Source: a virus
IMG/VR virus record: IMGVR_UViG_3300046804_000907
Span: 1-21,938 of that record
Length of the DNA: 21,938 nt
Direction: 5' to 3' (one strand)
Position numbers and translations under genes: made by a program
Part shown: positions 1 through 5,664 of the stretch, piece by piece
How the letters are laid out: every line of letters begins with the position of its first letter
Numbering within the stretch: position 1 is the first letter of the stretch
The notes under the pieces: generated by a model
Seen by the model: the letters and a program-made list of their open reading frames with translations, nothing else
The model's database searches: none
Told to the model about the DNA's origin: nothing

Positions 1-645
1 GCATCTTACACGCCTGCTACCAGTATTATAGGAGTTCGTGCTACATCAACAATCTCAGCTGGTCTTCCATCTACGGCAAGTGGTTCTACGGTTTACATCT
101 GGGGCGCACAACTCGAAACAGGCTCGGTTGCAACCTCCTACATCCCCACCACCACAGGGTCAATAACCCGCAACGCCGATGTGATTTCGGTCAGCGGAGC
201 GGTCAGCGGTGCGATAGGGCAGACGCAGGGAACGATTTATGCGGAGGTAGATGTCAAAAATCTTACAAATGGTACAAGGATTTTTGTTATAAACGATGGA
301 ACTCAAACTAATAGAATAGCCTTATTATTTAATTCAACGAACAGGATTCGTCTTTTAGCAACAGTTACCAATACAACCCAAGCCGACATAAACACGGCAA
401 CAAATCAACCTGCTGGCATTTACAAAATAGCCGCCGCATACGCTCTAAATGATTACGTTTTGTATGTTAATGGAGTGCAGATTGGAACGGATACAACCGC
501 TTTAGTTCCTGCTTGTTCATCGGTTTTTATTGGTACGCTTGAAACTGGAACTGGCCTATCCTCTCTCAACGACCGCATCCGTGCCGCTGCCCTCTACACC
601 ACCCGCCTGACCAACGCAGAACTCGCAGCCCTAACAACCCCGTAA
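1..645 (+). CDS. Tail fibre or receptor-binding protein, LamG-like C-terminus (5' partial)
   Basis: The reading frame is open from base 1, so the gene begins upstream of the window; 214 residues are visible. The segment VYIWGAQLETGS (about residues 35-46), followed by SYIPTTTGSITRNADV, is a linker often seen in phage tail-fibre and structural proteins before a concanavalin/LamG-like domain. The remaining 150 residues look like such a beta-sandwich, with the family-like ending DRIRAAALYTTRLTNAELAAL. Such domains usually bind glycans, so a role in host adsorption is inferred. Bases about 240-540 are clearly more AT-rich than the flanks, suggesting module exchange. The stop overlaps the next start (TAATG). 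An ATG-less internal GTG at 181 is not needed as a start because the frame continues upstream. Confidence 0.7.
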   Translation, partial: ASYTPATSIIGVRATSTISAGLPSTASGSTVYIWGAQLETGSVATSYIPTTTGSITRNADVISVSGAVSGAIGQTQGTIYAEVDVKNLTNGTRIFVINDGTQTNRIALLFNSTNRIRLLATVTNTTQADINTATNQPAGIYKIAAAYALNDYVLYVNGVQIGTDTTALVPACSSVFIGTLETGTGLSSLNDRIRAAALYTTRLTNAELAALTTP

Positions 646-908
646 TGCCTACCTTTCGCAAATTCGCATTCCCATCGCAGAAGGTTGCAGACCAGTTGCT
701 CGCATCCCTGCAACCGCTTGACACGGCAGTTCCGCTCGGAGAAATGGATGGATTGGTTTGCTTTGACATACTATTCCAAGACGCTTGCCCCAAAGAACTG
801 ACCTCGTACATCGTATGGCCCACGCCTTGCGGAGTGCATTCCTTCCTCGGTTGGGATGAGCAATACACCGCCGACTACCAAGAATTTGCAACACCGCAAA
901 CGAAATAA
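645..908 (+). CDS. Hypothetical protein (87 aa)
   Basis: An 87-residue soluble protein that I do not recognise. It has no signal peptide, membrane segment or repeats, and contains two Cys (about residues 40 and 48) plus one near residue 62. The start overlaps the stop of the tail-fibre-like gene as TAATG, which suggests coupled translation, and it lies just before the holin-like gene. Position could suggest a tail-fibre accessory or chaperone role, but no motif shows it. Its reality rests on the tight overlap and on the similarity of its codon use to the neighbours. Confidence 0.6.
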   Translation: MPTFRKFAFPSQKVADQLLASLQPLDTAVPLGEMDGLVCFDILFQDACPKELTSYIVWPTPCGVHSFLGWDEQYTADYQEFATPQTK

Positions 909-919
909 CATCTACCAAT

Positions 920-1147
920 ATGCGACTATTTCGCCGCCGTAACCCCGACAAACCCAACATCATGCAATCAGCAATCATCGCCCTTCTTCGCCATCTACTT
1001 ACCTTCATCGGTGGCACACTCGTAGCCAAAGGGTTACTTGACGCAACCGCTTTGCAGGAAATCATCGGCGCATTAATAACCTTGCTTTCAGTAGGTTGGA
1101 TGGCCGTAGAGAAAGTAAAGGCTAAACCCGAAGTTCCCAAGGCGTGA
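920..1147 (+). CDS. Putative holin (small membrane protein)
   Basis: A 75-residue protein with a basic N-terminus (RLFRRRNPDK), a first hydrophobic segment at about residues 16-40 and a second at about 47-65, ending in a charged Lys/Glu tail. The core resembles small phage holins with the pattern LLTxxGGxLVAKGLLDxxxLxxIIGAL, followed by a hydrophobic stretch and a charged end. Holins form lesions in the inner membrane that let endolysin reach the peptidoglycan. The neighbours support this: a membrane-anchored coiled coil follows, and an amidase lies 1.3 kb downstream on the opposite strand. Its stop overlaps the GTG start of the next gene. The holin call is from topology and pattern, not from a search. 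Confidence 0.65.
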   Translation: MRLFRRRNPDKPNIMQSAIIALLRHLLTFIGGTLVAKGLLDATALQEIIGALITLLSVGWMAVEKVKAKPEVPKA

Positions 1148-1416
1148 ACTTAATCGAAACGACCATCATCGGCACGGTCAGCGCAGTCGTTGGCGGTGCA
1201 GTCGCTTGGCTAACCAAGGGCAAATTCACGGCAGATTCATTGCAGGTGAAGCAAGCCCAAGCGGTGCTGGCGATGTGGCAGCAGACCGCAGAGGCCCAGC
1301 AGAAAGAATTGGCGCAACTAAGGAATGAAATCGTAGCTTTGCGGGAGCGGATAGAACATTTGGAGAACACAATCCAAGTGCTTGAAGCCGAAAACGCAAC
1401 CCTACGACAAGCCTGA
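1144..1416 (+). CDS. Membrane-anchored coiled-coil protein, spanin-like
   Basis: A 90-residue protein starting at GTG in a GTGA overlap with the holin-like stop. Residues about 7-24 form one hydrophobic N-terminal segment (TIIGTVSAVVGGAVAWLT). Residues about 35-88 are charged and helical, with a heptad-like run of Leu/Ile/Val (LRNEIVALRERIEHLENTI) typical of a coiled coil. The architecture, N-terminal anchor plus periplasmic coiled coil, and the position directly after a holin fit an inner-membrane spanin (Rz-like). I see no separate outer-membrane lipoprotein partner, so the spanin label is inference. It could also be a holin-associated factor. The stop overlaps the next start (TGATG). Confidence 0.55.
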   Translation: MNLIETTIIGTVSAVVGGAVAWLTKGKFTADSLQVKQAQAVLAMWQQTAEAQQKELAQLRNEIVALRERIEHLENTIQVLEAENATLRQA

Positions 1417-2300
1417 TGCTGCTACCACTAACCAAGCATTCCCGTAACATCCACGAAGTATCCTGCCAATCGGGGCAGGAATTTCTCCTTATCAGCGACC
1501 TGCACTGGGATAATCCCCACTGCGACAGGGGTCTGCTGACCAACCATCTTAAAGAGGCGCAACGCCGTAATGCGGGCATTATCGTTAATGGGGACTGCTT
1601 TTGCCTGATGCAAGGGCGTGGCGACCCACGGCGAAGCAAGGAGGACATCCGCCCCGAACACAACAACGCACGCTACTTGGATTCTATCGTCAATACGGCG
1701 GTGGAATGGTTCAGCCCATACGCCAAGAACCTGCTCCTGCTCGGCTACGGCAACCACGAAACCTCCATCATCCACCACCAAGAAACCGACATCCTGCAAC
1801 GCTTCGCAAGCACGCTGAACTACGCCACAGGGTCAGCAGTCGAAGTTGGTGGCTATGGCGGCACGCTGGATATTCGGGTAAACCACGACCCTCTGCGGTC
1901 CAAGAACTTCGTCGTGCATTATTTTCATGGTGCAGGTGGTGGAGCGTTCATCAGCAAGGGAGTAATTCACGATTCACGCATATTGATGACCACCGAAGGC
2001 TACGACTTGACTTGGATGGGCCACGTCCATGAATTATACTATCATCAAAATATCATCCACCGCTATGACCGTGCGACCAAGACCCTCATTCAAAAGCCTG
2101 TTCACCAACTGCGTACGGCGACTTACAAAGAGGAATGGGATGCCGGATACATGGGCTTTCATACTGAGCGAGGAAGAGGCCCGAAACCTTTGGGAGGCTA
2201 TTGGATGAAACTCGAAACAAGCAGAAATGGCAGTAAGGACAATAACGGCCCAGAGGTCCAAGTCCACGCAACCTTCACCCCTGCGGATAGGTTGTACTAA
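1416..2300 (+). CDS. Calcineurin-like metallophosphoesterase
   Basis: A 294-residue protein with the ordered metal-binding motifs of the calcineurin-like phosphoesterase superfamily: SDLHWDN (residues 27-33; D28, H30), NGD (58-60), GNHE (112-115), HYFHG (168-172) and GHVH (202-205). Such enzymes hydrolyse phosphomono- or diesters using a two-metal site; the substrate cannot be told from sequence. It is translationally coupled (TGATG) to the spanin-like gene at the end of the lysis cluster. No signal peptide is apparent, so it is probably cytosolic. Phage homologues are commonly annotated as phosphoesterases or DNA/RNA-processing enzymes, but a nuclease role here is unproven. It is the last + strand gene before the convergent region. 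Confidence 0.85.
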   Translation: MLLPLTKHSRNIHEVSCQSGQEFLLISDLHWDNPHCDRGLLTNHLKEAQRRNAGIIVNGDCFCLMQGRGDPRRSKEDIRPEHNNARYLDSIVNTAVEWFSPYAKNLLLLGYGNHETSIIHHQETDILQRFASTLNYATGSAVEVGGYGGTLDIRVNHDPLRSKNFVVHYFHGAGGGAFISKGVIHDSRILMTTEGYDLTWMGHVHELYYHQNIIHRYDRATKTLIQKPVHQLRTATYKEEWDAGYMGFHTERGRGPKPLGGYWMKLETSRNGSKDNNGPEVQVHATFTPADRLY

Positions 2301-2419
2301 TTTGGGGAATCAATTCTCCATTATACCCCCCAAAAAAGAGATTATTTCCCATAAGTAGCGAAAACCGCTACCTTTCGCAAACTATTCCTCCTGCTAACCT
2401 GTACGATTCCTTCGTACAA
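2301..2419. terminator. Convergent intergenic region with three hairpins
   Basis: This 119-base gap separates the phosphoesterase (+) from the amidase (-). It contains three short hairpins: 2304-2319 (6 bp with one G-T pair, TCAA loop), 2355-2371 (GTAGCG/CGCTAC, loop AAAAC) and 2400-2418 (7 bp, loop TTCCT). None is followed by a convincing long T tract on the + strand. On the minus strand the middle hairpin is followed about 17 bases later by six T (bases 2337-2332). A 15-base imperfect direct repeat (2380-2394 and 2418-2432, one mismatch) flanks the third hairpin. The likely job is bidirectional termination or transcript end protection; the strength is uncertain. Confidence 0.4.
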
Positions 2420-2845
2420 CTATCCCTCCTGCGGTCCTGCGGCAGTCAGGTAAAGGTAGCCGTATTCCTTCTCTGCGCTGAATTGAGGGCAAGCCTTGGT
2501 CACGTTCGGGAAATCCCTGTGTCCGCAAATGCGAGCCGTCGGGTACTTCTTGAGCCATTCCAACAGTACCCCTGCAATCGCTTGGCGTTGCTGGATGGTG
2601 CGGTCATCCTTATCCTTGCCGCCGATGTAGGACACATGGAGCGATGTTGAGTTGTGGCCCTGCACCCCGTTGGTAATGGCCGAATCGGGTGCGAGTTGCA
2701 CGATATTGCCGTTGGCCTCGACTATCTTATGGTAGCCCACGGACTTCCAGCCAAGGGCTTCCTTCCAGTACTTGCGGATGGATGCGATGGTGGTGTTCTT
2801 CGGTGTAGCCGTGCAATGGACGACAAGGTGGGTGATGTTTCTCAT
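2420..2845 (-). CDS. N-acetylmuramoyl-L-alanine amidase (endolysin, Amidase_2/T7 lysozyme type)
   Basis: A 141-residue single-domain amidase that cuts the bond between N-acetylmuramate and the stem peptide, releasing progeny. Zinc ligands expected in this family are visible: H10 in LVVHCTAT, H109 in GHRDF and C119 in the TKACPQF motif. Y38 (VGYHKIV) and K117 match the catalytic Tyr and Lys positions of T7 lysozyme. The length is about that of T7 lysozyme (about 150 aa). There is no signal peptide or cell-wall-binding domain, so export should depend on the holin. It is encoded opposite to the holin-like and spanin-like genes. It shares a minus-strand operon with the gene upstream (2-base gap). 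Confidence 0.9.
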   Translation of the reverse strand: MRNITHLVVHCTATPKNTTIASIRKYWKEALGWKSVGYHKIVEANGNIVQLAPDSAITNGVQGHNSTSLHVSYIGGKDKDDRTIQQRQAIAGVLLEWLKKYPTARICGHRDFPNVTKACPQFSAEKEYGYLYLTAAGPQEG

Positions 2846-2847
2846 GG

Positions 2848-3099
2848 CTATTCTTCGGGGTTTAGGAGATAGTAGTAGTCAACGGTATGGGGTTCATCGT
2901 TCGGCAGTCCTGACGCATTCACGCCCTCAACGTTACTCCATTGAGCCTTCGCCGGGTCGTAGCCCAGCAGGTCGCAGGCACGCCTGTACTCGCACAGGAG
3001 GACGTGGTTCTCTTCCAGTTCTTGGGTGGATATGGAAATCATCAGCCGCTCCAAGGCATTCGTGAGGGCTTTTGCGGGTCTTGTGGAGTGGTAGGTCAT
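2848..3099 (-). CDS. Hypothetical protein (83 aa), cotranscribed with the endolysin
   Basis: An 83-residue protein that I do not recognise. It is hydrophilic with a helical central part (about residues 8-45) and no membrane segment, and it ends in an acidic, tyrosine-rich tail (VDYYYLLNPEE). Two bases separate its stop from the amidase start, so both genes are presumably read from one minus-strand promoter in the 3100-3250 gap. The TAAATTTG box on the minus strand (3111-3104) lies just before its ATG. Function unknown; regulation or assistance of lysis is only a guess from position. Confidence 0.6.
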   Translation of the reverse strand: MTYHSTRPAKALTNALERLMISISTQELEENHVLLCEYRRACDLLGYDPAKAQWSNVEGVNASGLPNDEPHTVDYYYLLNPEE

Positions 3100-3250
3100 G
3101 ATGCAAATTTATACCCTTACGGTTCTAATTATGGCGAAATTTAGGAATTTATACCGCTTCGGGTGCAATGCCCTGAAAAAAAATTTGACGCAAGAGGTCG
3201 CAAAAAGGAAAAGCCGTTGTAACTTTGTCGGACACTAAACCCAATAAGCC
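3100..3250. promoter_or_regulatory. Divergent promoter region
   Basis: This 151-base AT-rich gap lies between a minus-strand operon and the + strand early operon. On the + strand, TAACTTTG at 3220-3227 matches the Bacteroidota -7 consensus TAnnTTTG, 23 bases before the ATG at 3251. On the minus strand, TAAATTTG (bases 3111-3104) matches the same consensus, only 4 bases before the minus-strand ATG, which would leave almost no leader. No well-spaced -33 TTG is visible for either. The gap also holds an A8 run (3176-3183). The + strand box is the more believable of the two. Confidence 0.55.
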
Positions 3251-3577
3251 ATGCCTTTTTACCGCAAATCAACTTATAAGTCGACCTTAACCGCCGAGCA
3301 ACGTGCCGCCAAAGCCGATGCTGCCTTCGCCAAGAAAGTAGCCAAGATGGAAGCCAATCGTGCAAAAAGTCAGTTCAACTACTCGACCGCTGGCGGTGCT
3401 TACATTCCAACCGAAGAGCAATACAAAGCCGCATCTGCAATGCTTTGGAACGGTGTTTGCGAGGCTGATGCCTCCAAAGCGACATCCGCAGAAATGGTGC
3501 AAATTGCCTATATCACCCAAACCAAAGTCCACCACGACCACATCCACGTTGTCAACGAATACCGTCGCTCACTTTAA
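3251..3577 (+). CDS. Hypothetical early protein (108 aa)
   Basis: A 108-residue protein and the first gene of the early operon, starting 23 bases after the TAACTTTG box. The N-terminal half is very basic and Ala/Lys-rich (helical, residues 14-42), and the C-terminal half is mixed. I do not recognise a family. The leader has CTAAACC at 3235-3241 instead of a Shine-Dalgarno sequence. Being promoter-proximal and small, it could be a host-takeover or regulatory factor, but no motif proves that. Confidence 0.6.
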   Translation: MPFYRKSTYKSTLTAEQRAAKADAAFAKKVAKMEANRAKSQFNYSTAGGAYIPTEEQYKAASAMLWNGVCEADASKATSAEMVQIAYITQTKVHHDHIHVVNEYRRSL

Positions 3578-3602
3578 TTTCCACCCACTAAACCACAAAC
3601 CC

Positions 3603-3722
3603 ATGAACAAACTCGAACGCTACCTCGATGCCGCTATGACGGTAATCACCTACCTCGCCGCCGCTGGTGGCTTCTATTGGATTTTTGTACGCTTCTTTAT
3701 CACCTATCTCAAAACCCTCTAA
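3603..3722 (+). CDS. Small membrane protein (39 aa)
   Basis: A short ORF with a charged N-terminus (NKLERYLDAA) and one hydrophobic segment at about residues 12-37, rich in aromatic residues (GGFYWIFVRFFITY). It begins 25 bases after the previous stop and 8 bases after a CTAAACC motif shared with several other starts in this window. It ends 10 bases before the next gene. The longer frame that begins at 3360 overlaps the previous gene and is not credible. Function unknown; single-span micro-proteins are common in early phage operons. Confidence 0.5.
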   Translation: MNKLERYLDAAMTVITYLAAAGGFYWIFVRFFITYLKTL

Positions 3723-3732
3723 ACCCTAAACC

Positions 3733-4299
3733 ATGCACAAGTTCAAAACCACCAACATCAAAGGCAAGGATTACGTCGAAGTAAACCAACGCCTGCTCTT
3801 TTTCCGCAACGACAAAGCCTACACAGGGTGGAGCATCGAATCGGAACTTGTTGACCTGCAACCCGACCGCTGCTGCATTCGTGCCGTCATCCGTGACGCA
3901 GAAGGCCGCATCCGGGCAACAGGCCACGCCCATGAGGACCGCACCAGTTCCATGATAAACAAGACTTCCTATGTCGAGAACTGCGAAACCTCTGCCTTCG
4001 GTCGCTGCCTTGCCGCTCTTGGAATCGGAATCGAAACGAGCATCGCATCAGCCAACGAGGTGCAGATGGCTATCGCCCAGCAGGCCAACCTTGATGACTT
4101 GAGCGACCGCCTTGGCTTGGTTGCGACATACGATGACCTCGACGTTGCTACCCTCAAAGCCGACTTCATGGCTCTCGTTGAGCAACTCCCCGAAGACCAG
4201 CGTTTCAAGTATCAGGACCACAAGGGCATGACCCCTGCCCGGTACGAGAAAGGCATCAAGTTCCTCCAAGACCAAATTGCTAAATACAAGAAGCCATGA
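3733..4299 (+). CDS. Putative single-strand annealing recombinase (Sak3/DUF1071-like)
   Basis: A 188-residue protein. The N-terminal half has the layout seen in a widespread phage family linked with single-strand annealing (Rad52-like, DUF1071/Sak3 type): an N-terminal beta-rich part with IRAVIRDAEGRIRATGHAHE (residues 49-68), then INKTSYVENCETSAFGRCLA and LGIGIETSIASANEV. The ETSAxGRxLxxLGIGI pattern is the hallmark that I rely on. The C-terminal third is helical and charged and may be a variable tail. Context supports a recombination role: an SSB-like gene, initiator, helicase and VRR nuclease all follow within 4 kb. The start follows two adjacent CTAAACC motifs (3719-3732). The assignment is by pattern memory, so confidence is moderate. 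Confidence 0.5.
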   Translation: MHKFKTTNIKGKDYVEVNQRLLFFRNDKAYTGWSIESELVDLQPDRCCIRAVIRDAEGRIRATGHAHEDRTSSMINKTSYVENCETSAFGRCLAALGIGIETSIASANEVQMAIAQQANLDDLSDRLGLVATYDDLDVATLKADFMALVEQLPEDQRFKYQDHKGMTPARYEKGIKFLQDQIAKYKKP

Positions 4300-4538
4300 G
4301 CAACCTACTGACCAAATGCAATGCCGATGTATTCAAGGCTATCCTTGATATCAAAAGCGAACAACCTCAAATCGGTGAAAACCTTCTCGCACTTTTACAA
4401 AAGCACGAATACTGGTGGCAGTTGGATGGCCAAGAAATTCTTTGGTTTGCTGCAAACCTGCCCTACGAAGTTTGGAATATGAAAATCCATACCTTCTACC
4501 TCCTATTTGAATCTCAACCCACAACCACAATGCCATGA
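4296..4538 (+). CDS. Hypothetical protein (80 aa)
   Basis: An 80-residue protein, helical by appearance, with a Trp-rich centre (EYWWQLDGQEILWFAANL, about residues 38-55). No membrane segment or known motif. It is joined by ATGA overlaps to both neighbours, so it belongs to the same translationally coupled early operon. I do not recognise it. It may be an accessory protein of recombination or replication. Confidence 0.55.
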   Translation: MSNLLTKCNADVFKAILDIKSEQPQIGENLLALLQKHEYWWQLDGQEILWFAANLPYEVWNMKIHTFYLLFESQPTTTMP

Positions 4539-4984
4539 ACCAAGAACTCGTAACCATTCCAAAGTCGGACATCAGCAAGGCTGACATCGCCGACATCGCT
4601 GCTAACCTCATCCTCCGAATAGAGGAAGGAGAGGTCAATCCCATCGCCGCCCATGTGCGCCTCAAAGCCGTTGTCAAAGCCGTTGAGCAGGTCCTCAAAG
4701 CCACCGAGCAAACGGTGTGGGATGAAGCCGAAAAGAACGGCAAGACCTTCTCCGCATTCGGTGCTGACATCCAACTCAAGGAGGGGGCGATTACTCCCGA
4801 CTATTCGCACGACCAAGTTTGGAGTGACCTGCAAGCCTCCATGAAAGCGAGGGAAGAGCAACTCAAGATGGCCTTCCGCAACGCTGGCAAGATGACGGTC
4901 ATTGACGAAGCAACTGGCGAGGTCGTTCCTGTATGTCCCGCAAAAGGCACAAAACCATCCATTTCTGTGACTTTTAAGGGATGA
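4535..4984 (+). CDS. Conserved phage early protein, helical (149 aa)
   Basis: A 149-residue protein. Residues 16-70 are helical (LILRIEEGEVNPIAAHVRLK), then a beta-like turn around FGADIQLKEG, then a helical segment around VWSDLQASMKAREEQLK and a basic end. The layout resembles a common Bacteroidota phage protein of unknown function found among replication genes. A Gam-like host-nuclease inhibitor is another possibility raised by the long helices and the neighbouring annealing protein, but I see no decisive motif. It is ATGA-coupled to genes on both sides. Confidence 0.55.
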   Translation: MNQELVTIPKSDISKADIADIAANLILRIEEGEVNPIAAHVRLKAVVKAVEQVLKATEQTVWDEAEKNGKTFSAFGADIQLKEGAITPDYSHDQVWSDLQASMKAREEQLKMAFRNAGKMTVIDEATGEVVPVCPAKGTKPSISVTFKG

Positions 4985-5253
4985 TACAACCAACACCACC
5001 CAAGAAGAAGAAAGGCGTGCAAAAGATTGGCAGGGTGGCGGGATTACAAGCCGCCATCCTGCTCCTTGAAAAGCCTTACAAGGCAAAGGAGTTAGCCAAA
5101 GTCCTTGGGATGCATATGCGCATCACCTATCGTATTCTTGATGACCTACGGGCTACAGGACACCTTTACTCGCACCGTTGCTATTACTGGTTCGACCCCA
5201 AAAAGAACAACGACCTCCAACATTTAATTCCAGTCAAAGACCCTTATCTTTAA
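4981..5253 (+). CDS. Winged-helix DNA-binding protein
   Basis: A 90-residue protein with a Lys-rich N-terminal tail (PPKKKKGVQK) and a probable winged helix-turn-helix at residues about 20-70: KAKELAKVLGMHMRITYRILDDL has the spacing of a helix-turn-helix with recognition helix MRITYRILDDLRATG. The wing is suggested by LYSHRCYYWFDP. This fold binds DNA, so a regulator of the early operon or a replication accessory is likely. The target is unknown. It is ATGA-coupled to the previous gene, with an 18-base gap before the SSB-like gene. Confidence 0.6.
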   Translation: MIQPTPPKKKKGVQKIGRVAGLQAAILLLEKPYKAKELAKVLGMHMRITYRILDDLRATGHLYSHRCYYWFDPKKNNDLQHLIPVKDPYL

Positions 5254-5271
5254 TTTTTTAACCCAAAACCC

Positions 5272-5517
5272 ATGAGCAACTACACCCCACAACCCAACAC
5301 CTTCTCCCTGTTCGCTAACGACAAAGGCGACAACCCCAAGCGTCCTGACTACAAGGGCGACATCATCCTGCCCGATGGCACTAAGATGCGCCTGTCCGCA
5401 TGGGTGCGTGAATCCCAAGGCGGCAAGAAGTTCCTGAGCGGCAAAGTCGAGCCGATGCAGGACCGCCAAGATTCTGCACCATCACCACAAAAAGATGGAG
5501 ATGACTTGCCATTTTAG
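5272..5517 (+). CDS. SSB-like / DUF736-like protein with acidic C-terminal tip
   Basis: An 81-residue protein. The N-terminal part (SLFANDKGDNPKRPDYKG, then GDIILPDGTKMRLSAWVRES and GGKKFLSG) matches a small beta-rich DUF736-like family common in phages, shorter than a full OB-fold SSB. The C-terminus ends in DGDDLPF, very like the DDIPF/DDLPF tip by which bacterial SSB recruits partner proteins. Its place just before the replication genes supports single-strand DNA binding. The small size and absence of a complete OB fold are odd. Its stop codon lies inside a 13-base tandem repeat (5509-5534), next to the promoter of the following leader. Confidence 0.6.
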   Translation: MSNYTPQPNTFSLFANDKGDNPKRPDYKGDIILPDGTKMRLSAWVRESQGGKKFLSGKVEPMQDRQDSAPSPQKDGDDLPF

Positions 5518-5534
5518 TGTACCATTTTAGTGTA
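5509..5534 (+). repeat. 13-bp tandem repeat CCATTTTAGTGTA x2
   Basis: Two perfect adjacent copies at 5509-5521 and 5522-5534. The first copy encodes the final Pro-Phe-stop of the SSB-like gene, and the second runs into the TAACTTTG box. It may be a recent duplication or an operator for a regulator acting on the downstream promoter. Confidence 0.7.
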
Positions 5535-5540
5535 ACTTTG
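5533..5540 (+). promoter_or_regulatory. Candidate promoter (-7 box TAACTTTG) of the leader RNA
   Basis: TAACTTTG matches the Bacteroidota TAnnTTTG consensus exactly and is identical to the box at 3220-3227. A TTG at 5506-5508 could act as the -33 element, but the spacing of 24 is slightly long. Transcription from here would begin near 5547 and produce an RNA of about 114 nucleotides if it stops at the terminator at 5626-5660. Confidence 0.6.
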
Positions 5541-5660
5541 CACGAAATTCACATTTACCAATAAAGGCGGTTTGCTGAAGTAGAGGTCAGCAAGTCGTTT
5601 AGAAAAAAGGGTACATCTTAACCCTGCCCCGACTGCCTCTACCAGTTGGGGCTTTTTTTT
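5541..5660 (+). ncRNA. Structured leader RNA with kissing-loop potential
   Basis: No ORF fills this stretch. It folds into three hairpins. H1 pairs 5565-5578 with 5587-5600 (14 continuous pairs, four of them G-U; the inner TTGCTGA/TCAGCAA is perfect) around an 8-base loop. H2 pairs 5608-5612 with 5621-5625 (AGGGT/ACCCT, 8-base loop). H3 is the terminator at 5626-5652, directly abutting H2. The H1 loop bases 5580-5586 (GTAGAGG) are perfectly complementary to the whole H3 loop 5636-5642 (CCTCTAC). With CAG 5588-5590 and CTG 5633-5635 a longer alternative pairing is possible that would break both stems. It could be a free small RNA or an attenuator for the replication operon. Confidence 0.65.
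5626..5660 (+). terminator. Strong intrinsic terminator upstream of the replication initiator
   Basis: GCCCCGACTG (5626-5635) pairs with CAGTTGGGGC (5643-5652), ten pairs with one G-T, around a CCTCTAC loop, and is followed by eight T (5653-5660). It ends four bases before the ATG at 5665, so transcripts reaching the initiator from upstream must read through it. Confidence 0.9.
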
Positions 5661-5664
5661 ACTC

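Noticed and set aside
649-2381. 14-base identity CTACCTTTCGCAAA at 649-662 and 2368-2381
   Set aside because: About one such match is expected by chance in a window of this size.
4514-5086. Minus-strand ORF (190 aa) opposite the early helical protein
   Set aside because: Low-complexity antisense translation with no family-like pattern.
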